A stretch of 8,801 bases of DNA, taken from NCBI GenBank assembly GCA_937895715.1, contig CALBLZ010000218.1, forward strand, positions 1 through 8,801. The letters run 5' to 3'. Below, one piece after another: positions 6,898-8,801 of this stretch; positions within the stretch are counted from its first letter, which is position 1; every line of letters starts with the position of its first letter. The notes under the pieces were generated by a model. That model worked only from the letters and a program-made list of their open reading frames with translations, ran no database searches and was not told the origin of the DNA. Position numbers and translations under genes: made by a program. This DNA comes from an uncultured Candidatus Berkelbacteria bacterium (lineage in GTDB: Bacteria > Patescibacteriota > UBA1384 > CAILIB01).

Positions 6898-6903
6898 AGG
6901 AGG
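6898..6903 (+). promoter_or_regulatory. Ribosome binding site fixing a TTG start
   Basis: AGGAGG is a perfect Shine-Dalgarno sequence 9 nt before TTG at 6913. It excludes the longer frame opened by an ATG or GTG-like codon upstream at 6877, which lies inside the terminator and before the -10 box. Confidence 0.8.
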
Positions 6904-6912
6904 CAGAGAATC

Positions 6913-7839
6913 TTGAGAACTTGGAAAGTTATTTCTGTAAGCCTCGGCTCAAGCCGTGGCAACAAAACCGCAGAGGTCGAGATTCTCGGCCGACCATTCG
7001 AACTTATCAGAGTTGGCACAGACGGCAGCCTTAAACAGGCAGCCGAGCTGATTGCAACCTACGACGAAATGCCCGACGTAAAGGCCATTGGCCTCGGCGG
7101 GATCGACCGCTACATCATTCTGCCCAACGGCAGACGTTACGAGTTTAAGGATGCGGCGGCTCTTGCCGATCGAGCGTCACTCACGCCCGTGGTAGACGGC
7201 TCCGGCCTCAAGCACACGCTCGAACGGCGGGTAGTGCAGCAAATTGCGCGAGACAAAACCGTGCAGTTGCTGGGATGTCCCACATTCCTTGTGTGCGGCG
7301 TCGACCGCTTCGGTATGGCCGAGGCGCTACATCAAGCGGGCGCTAAGGTCACCTACGGAGATCTCCTCTCCATAGGGCTTCCCTGGCCCCTGCGATCAGC
7401 TACAGCGCTTGAGCTGCTCGGCCAACTTACGTTGCCAATCATCACTCGCCTACCCTTTGCGTGGGTGTACCCCACCGGAGAGAAGCAGAGTGGAGAACAG
7501 CCCGTACACAGGGCAGGCGCTCGACTCTGCGCTGAAAACGAGCTGATTGCCGGAGACTTCCACTACGTGCGCAAGTACATGTCGGAACACCTCGACGGCA
7601 AAGTGATCCTCACGAACACAACCCGACCACACCATGTGGAAGAGTTGCAGCAGCGAGGTCTCAGCACGCTGATCACCACAACACCCGCCTTTGCGGGGGG
7701 CTCATTCGGCACGAATGTAATGGAGGGAGTGCTCGTTGCACTCCTAGAGAAGCCATTCGAAGAAATTGACCCCCACAAGGACTACCCGCCCCTACTCGAC
7801 AAGCTCGGGTGGGGCCCAAACGTAGTGCAGCTAAACTGA
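6913..7839 (+). CDS. Quinate 5-dehydrogenase-like conserved protein
   Basis: A 308-aa soluble protein starting with TTG, set by AGGAGG 9 nt upstream. The N-terminus VISVSLGSSRGNKTAEV (6-22), the GTDGSL block, GLGGIDRYI (60-68), and PVVDGSGLKHTLERR (92-106) resemble a family I recall, from thermophiles such as Thermus and Deinococcus relatives, under the automatic label quinate 5-dehydrogenase. A second alternating strand-helix portion follows, with CGVDRFGMAEAL (128-139), KVILTNTTRPHHVEEL (230-245) and ITTTPAFAGGSFGTNVMEG (254-272). I see no standard GxGxxG Rossmann motif at the N-terminus, so cofactor and substrate are unclear and the dehydrogenase label should be treated as a family name only. 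It follows alkD but has its own promoter, and it converges on the methyltransferase gene. Confidence 0.85.
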   Translation: MRTWKVISVSLGSSRGNKTAEVEILGRPFELIRVGTDGSLKQAAELIATYDEMPDVKAIGLGGIDRYIILPNGRRYEFKDAAALADRASLTPVVDGSGLKHTLERRVVQQIARDKTVQLLGCPTFLVCGVDRFGMAEALHQAGAKVTYGDLLSIGLPWPLRSATALELLGQLTLPIITRLPFAWVYPTGEKQSGEQPVHRAGARLCAENELIAGDFHYVRKYMSEHLDGKVILTNTTRPHHVEELQQRGLSTLITTTPAFAGGSFGTNVMEGVLVALLEKPFEEIDPHKDYPPLLDKLGWGPNVVQLN

Positions 7840-7850
7840 CCGCACATGAA

Positions 7851-7880
7851 AACGCCGCCCCCAAACTTGGAGGCGGCGTT
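7851..7880 (-). terminator. Shared terminator between convergent genes
   Basis: A 9-bp GC-rich stem, AACGCCGCC (7851-7859) with GGCGGCGTT (7872-7880), has a 12-nt loop. On the minus strand the stem is followed by TTTTC, so it best serves the methyltransferase gene ending at 7913. On the plus strand it lies 11 nt after the stop of the 308-aa protein, with a weaker T run, and could serve both. Confidence 0.8.
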
Positions 7881-7912
7881 CTGTGTCTTGGACTATCACA
7901 CACGTTGTTGCG

Positions 7913-8539
7913 CTAGTCGGTTCGAGTAAAGAGCAGCAGCATCACAGCGTCAACATCACCAGCCAGCACCTCTACTTGCCAGCCAGGAGCAAGCTGTGCG
8001 CACACATCAGAATAGGTGTGGCTATAGAGCAGCACAGTGCCACAAATCAGCATGTCTTCACCGTAGTCTTCGAATGAGACAATGAATCCTTGCCTACAGC
8101 TACTGAAGAGCTCCCGTAACAGCTCCTGCAGACTGACAGCGTCAAGGTAGCAGCACATGAGCAGGCACAGCGCCCAATCTACTTGTGTAGCGAGTCCTCG
8201 CAACTCCTCAAACACCCGACATGCATCACAGTAGTAAAGCAAGCCATATACCCCAAGTGAGTCAGCCTGGCGCAACATAGGCAGCGACATGTCGCAGCCA
8301 ATTCGTTGTCCCAGATGTTGGGCCAGCTGAAGCTTTTTGCCACACCACCCCGTTCCACACCCCAGGTCGAGTACGGTTGCCCAGGGGCTTACATAGTTAG
8401 TCAGGGCTGCAACCAGGCCGGCGTGCAGCGGATTCGACTCACCAAGCGTTTCGACAATCCAGTTGTCGTACCCGCTAGGATCAGAATAATGCAATTCAAT
8501 GTCCGCATTAATTCGCGCGTCACTGAGCTTAATAATCAC
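7913..8539 (-). CDS. Class I SAM-dependent methyltransferase
   Basis: A 208-aa protein with the seven-strand Rossmann methyltransferase pattern. Motif I is VLDLGCGTG (56-64), the SAM-binding loop. GCDMSLPMLRQA (81-92) gives the acidic residue after strand 2 that contacts the ribose (Asp83), and CDAC (104-107) lies where the adenine-contacting acidic residue is usual. The N-terminal HYSDPSGYDNWIVE and NPLHAGLVAAL segments are typical of small-molecule methyltransferases. The substrate cannot be read from the sequence. The protein is rich in cysteine (about ten). The start is uncertain: GTG at 8539 is the first usable codon, but its ribosome binding site, GAGGAG, overlaps it rather than sitting upstream, so initiation a few codons downstream is possible. 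It has its own promoter and a downstream terminator. Confidence 0.88.
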   Translation of the reverse strand: MIIKLSDARINADIELHYSDPSGYDNWIVETLGESNPLHAGLVAALTNYVSPWATVLDLGCGTGWCGKKLQLAQHLGQRIGCDMSLPMLRQADSLGVYGLLYYCDACRVFEELRGLATQVDWALCLLMCCYLDAVSLQELLRELFSSCRQGFIVSFEDYGEDMLICGTVLLYSHTYSDVCAQLAPGWQVEVLAGDVDAVMLLLFTRTD

Positions 8540-8569
8540 TCCTCGTTCCTACGCCGTAGCGTTACGCAG

Positions 8570-8598
8570 AATATGGCAGATACTTTTACTTGAATCAA
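8570..8598 (-). promoter_or_regulatory. Candidate promoter of the methyltransferase gene
   Basis: On the minus strand TTGATT (8598-8593, 4 of 6) is 17 nt from CATATT (8575-8570, 4 of 6), preceded by TGC to give an extended -10. Initiation near 8563 gives a leader of about 25 nt before the GTG. It lies in the 104-bp divergent gap with the GpsA-like gene. Confidence 0.5.
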
Positions 8599-8643
8599 TG
8601 ACAGACTCTTCCCCTGCTGTACTTATTTCGACAGAATGAATAC

Positions 8644-8801
8644 ATGTCACACATTGCAATAGTACCGGCCGGAGCTTGGGGCAGCGCCCTAAGCGTTGTT
8701 CTACAGGATAATGGCCACTCAGTTGTCACTTGGGAGCTTGGAGATGACTACTCCAAGATTGCTGGGTCTGAGTATGTACTTCTCGCCCCTCCTTCAACAG
8801 T
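8644..8801 (+). CDS. gpsA: NAD(P)-dependent glycerol-3-phosphate dehydrogenase-like protein, 5' part
   Basis: The 52 complete codons present encode an N-terminal Rossmann βαβ unit, MSHIAIVPAGAWGSALSVVL, then NGHSVVTWE. The AGAWGSAL and NGH-V--W pattern is characteristic of GpsA, which reduces dihydroxyacetone phosphate to sn-glycerol 3-phosphate for phospholipid synthesis. Two oddities: the first glycine of the dinucleotide motif is proline (Pro8, giving PxGxxG), and only about 13 residues separate Trp30 from YVLLAPPS, where GpsA usually has about 45. It could be a reduced GpsA or another NAD-binding dehydrogenase. The ATG at 8644 fits the strand start; no Shine-Dalgarno is clear. A weak promoter (ATGACA 8598-8603, ACTTAT 8621-8626 with TGT before it) is possible. 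The gene runs off the right edge. Confidence 0.72.
   Translation, partial: MSHIAIVPAGAWGSALSVVLQDNGHSVVTWELGDDYSKIAGSEYVLLAPPST

Overview
The window is bacterial chromosomal DNA. Its left third, on the minus strand, is most of a 23S rRNA gene whose 3' end lies off the left edge. The right two thirds carry six protein genes in mixed orientation. Three features suggest a candidate-phyla-radiation (Patescibacteria) type of organism: the 23S gene carries a self-splicing-type intron, it has no 16S gene directly upstream, and its exon is slightly shorter than in E. coli. This is inference. Unlinked rRNA genes also occur in other phyla (for example Deinococcus-Thermus and Chloroflexi), and none of the protein genes fixes the lineage.

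Layout. Positions 1 to about 2916 (minus) are 23S rRNA, matching E. coli positions 1 to about 2567. It is interrupted at 68-461 by a 394-nt group I intron lying exactly between the equivalents of U2500 and C2501 in the peptidyl-transferase centre. A complete group IA-like fold can be traced by eye (P1, P10, P2 to P6, P7, P7.1, P7.2, P8, P9). Positions 2917-3477 hold no credible gene. They contain the rRNA leader with a good minus-strand promoter (TTGACA-17-TACAGT), a possible second promoter, a boxA-like or terminator-like element, and a plus-strand promoter for the next gene.

Positions 3478-4863 (plus) encode a 461-aa protein I do not recognise. It is followed by two back-to-back terminator hairpins that also serve the convergent ketoacyl-ACP synthase III-like gene (4975-6030, minus). 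That gene diverges from an AlkD-type DNA alkylation repair gene (6123-6845, plus). Next comes a 308-aa protein resembling the family often labelled quinate 5-dehydrogenase (6913-7839, plus), with a TTG start and a promoter overlapping the preceding terminator. It converges on a small SAM-dependent methyltransferase (7913-8539, minus). The window ends in the 5' end of a glycerol-3-phosphate dehydrogenase-like gene (from 8644, plus).

The genes do not form one operon. Nearly every gene has its own promoter or terminator, and several candidate promoters share an extended -10 (TGn) element. The most notable item is the intron. Secondary items are the unrecognised 461-aa protein, the stand-alone KAS III, the superimposed terminator and promoter, and the shortened GpsA-like N-terminus.
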